Below are positions 46,240-46,848 of a stretch of 46,848 nucleotides of DNA, one piece after another; positions within the stretch are counted from its first letter, which is position 1; each line of letters opens with the position of its first letter. The position numbers and the translations under genes were made by a program. Under the pieces are notes generated by a model. The model saw only the letters and a program-made list of their open reading frames with translations, did not search any database and was not told the origin of the DNA. Source of the DNA: Okeania sp. SIO2F4 (GTDB lineage Bacteria > Cyanobacteriota > Cyanobacteriia > Cyanobacteriales > Microcoleaceae); assembly GCF_010672385.1 (NCBI RefSeq), contig NZ_JAAHGT010000001.1, forward strand, positions 1-46,848, read 5' to 3'.

Positions 46240-46721
46240 ATTTTTTGACTGAAGCTAGGTTATCTTTGATTGCTAAAGCTTTGACATTTATCTTATACAA
46301 TCATGCCAATTAATTTTCAGGATGAAAATATATAAAAGTTGATATATTTCATTTTGAAAAAAACTCTATATCTTCATTAAATCTTTAAATAAAATCTTAG
46401 TAATTTTACATATTCTTTAAAATAGTATGATTAACTTGAGGATGAAAACACTGAGGAGCCATGTATATATAAATATTTCTATTTGTCAATATATAAAAGT
46501 TAACAAGTTTTGACATCTTGAGTAGTATAATCTCAGGATTTAAGCTCATATTCACAAAAGTGTTATTTTGTCAATATATAAAAGTTTACTAATCTCTATA
46601 ATCGCTACTATTTGATAGTATCCCTCAAGTAGAAAAAGATGTAATCTTAGCACAAACTAGTGATGTAGGAATTCTAAATGATTTGTTAAAAATAAAAAAA
46701 TACATTAAAACTCTGAAACTT
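46240..46721. repeat. Region with three AATATATAAAAGTT repeats
   Basis: The 14-mer AATATATAAAAGTT occurs at 46327, 46488 and 46573, the last two within GTCAATATATAAAAGTTTA-type contexts. ATGAAAA after (A/G)AGGATG occurs at 46321 and 46441. It may be a control region. No other gene is seen. Confidence 0.5.
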
Positions 46722-46848
46722 TTACCTCTGTTCCCTGTTCCCTGTTGCCTCATCCAAAGAGATTTTTTTCCCCTGATCCTGGGCCTGCCGCTGGCCTTGT
46801 GGGGTGCCTTGAACCATGCGATACCCACTTGGGTCACCCAGAAGCTGG
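46722..46848 (-). CDS. C-terminal end of an unidentified protein (window edge)
   Basis: A minus-strand frame enters at the right edge and reads LLGDPSGYRMVQGTPQGQRQ, AQDQGKKISLDEA, then GNREQR and TAA at 46724-46722. The DNA is richer in G and C than the surroundings, and composition suggests coding. I cannot name the protein; its last codons come from the GGAACAGGGAACAGAGG heptamer-type repeat, which suggests the native end was changed or extended by repeat DNA. Other frames are also open in part. Confidence 0.35.
   Translation of the reverse strand, partial: QLLGDPSGYRMVQGTPQGQRQAQDQGKKISLDEATGNREQR

Noticed and set aside
1-46848. CRISPR array
   Set aside because: The many repeats are heptamers, palindromes or tandem units without regular unique spacers.

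Overview
The window looks like chromosomal DNA from a filamentous cyanobacterium, probably of the Trichodesmium/Okeania/Lyngbya (Microcoleaceae) kind. Support for this: scattered HIP1 octamers (GCGATCGC, e.g. near 3095, 4762, 5060), a GUN4-domain protein, a kinase with an ARC6/IMS-like tail, a PEP-CTERM protein, three Uma2 genes, AT-rich DNA, low coding density, and many heptamer microsatellites and palindromic repeats between genes. The genus is an inference.

Layout. 1-2.3 kb: two tandem Ser/Thr protein kinases (the first cut by the window edge). 2.5-8.4 kb: envelope genes, namely a DUF1460 hydrolase, a Wzx-like flippase, a sulfotransferase-like protein overlapping the flippase tail to tail, and a lipoprotein PBP4-type carboxypeptidase. 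9.4-11.9 kb: a large ABC exporter with two FHA domains. 12.2-16.8 kb: a Uma2 protein, then a broken single-chain restriction-methylation enzyme with two nonsense codons in its nuclease part and a frameshift at an A9 tract between its methylase motifs. 17-22.6 kb: EVE protein, YidD, an aspartoacylase-like gene just downstream of a VanY-like protein that has lost a zinc-ligand histidine, and a secreted GUN4 protein.

22.8-30.3 kb is the scrambled part. A GDSL lipase gene was duplicated, and one copy has been replaced by a decayed IS605-type tnpB that itself carries a short repeat insertion. The intact lipase follows, then a GH57 glycosidase, a tnpB tail remnant, an unknown beta-rich protein, and a truncated pbpC behind a 91-bp tandem repeat. 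31-37 kb holds a membrane protein with a cyanobacterial N-terminal domain, thiO, a 2Fe-2S ferredoxin and cimA. 37-44.4 kb holds a fused AAA-ATPase/DUF4435 protein (a PARIS-like anti-phage candidate), two more Uma2 genes, a methyltransferase, a cytosolic-type sulfotransferase and an HTH/AAA-like STAND ATPase. 44.4-46.8 kb is nearly gene-free, with MITE-like repeats, one small ORF with a good terminator, and a GC-richer CDS end at the right edge.

Metabolic genes (cimA for isoleucine, thiO for thiamine) appear as single ancestral genes. The accessory parts are defence-related or decaying. The best leads are the broken restriction-methylation gene, the AAA-DUF4435 fusion, and the repeat families whose cores also occur inside tnpB. 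All calls are from reading the sequence; no database search was run.
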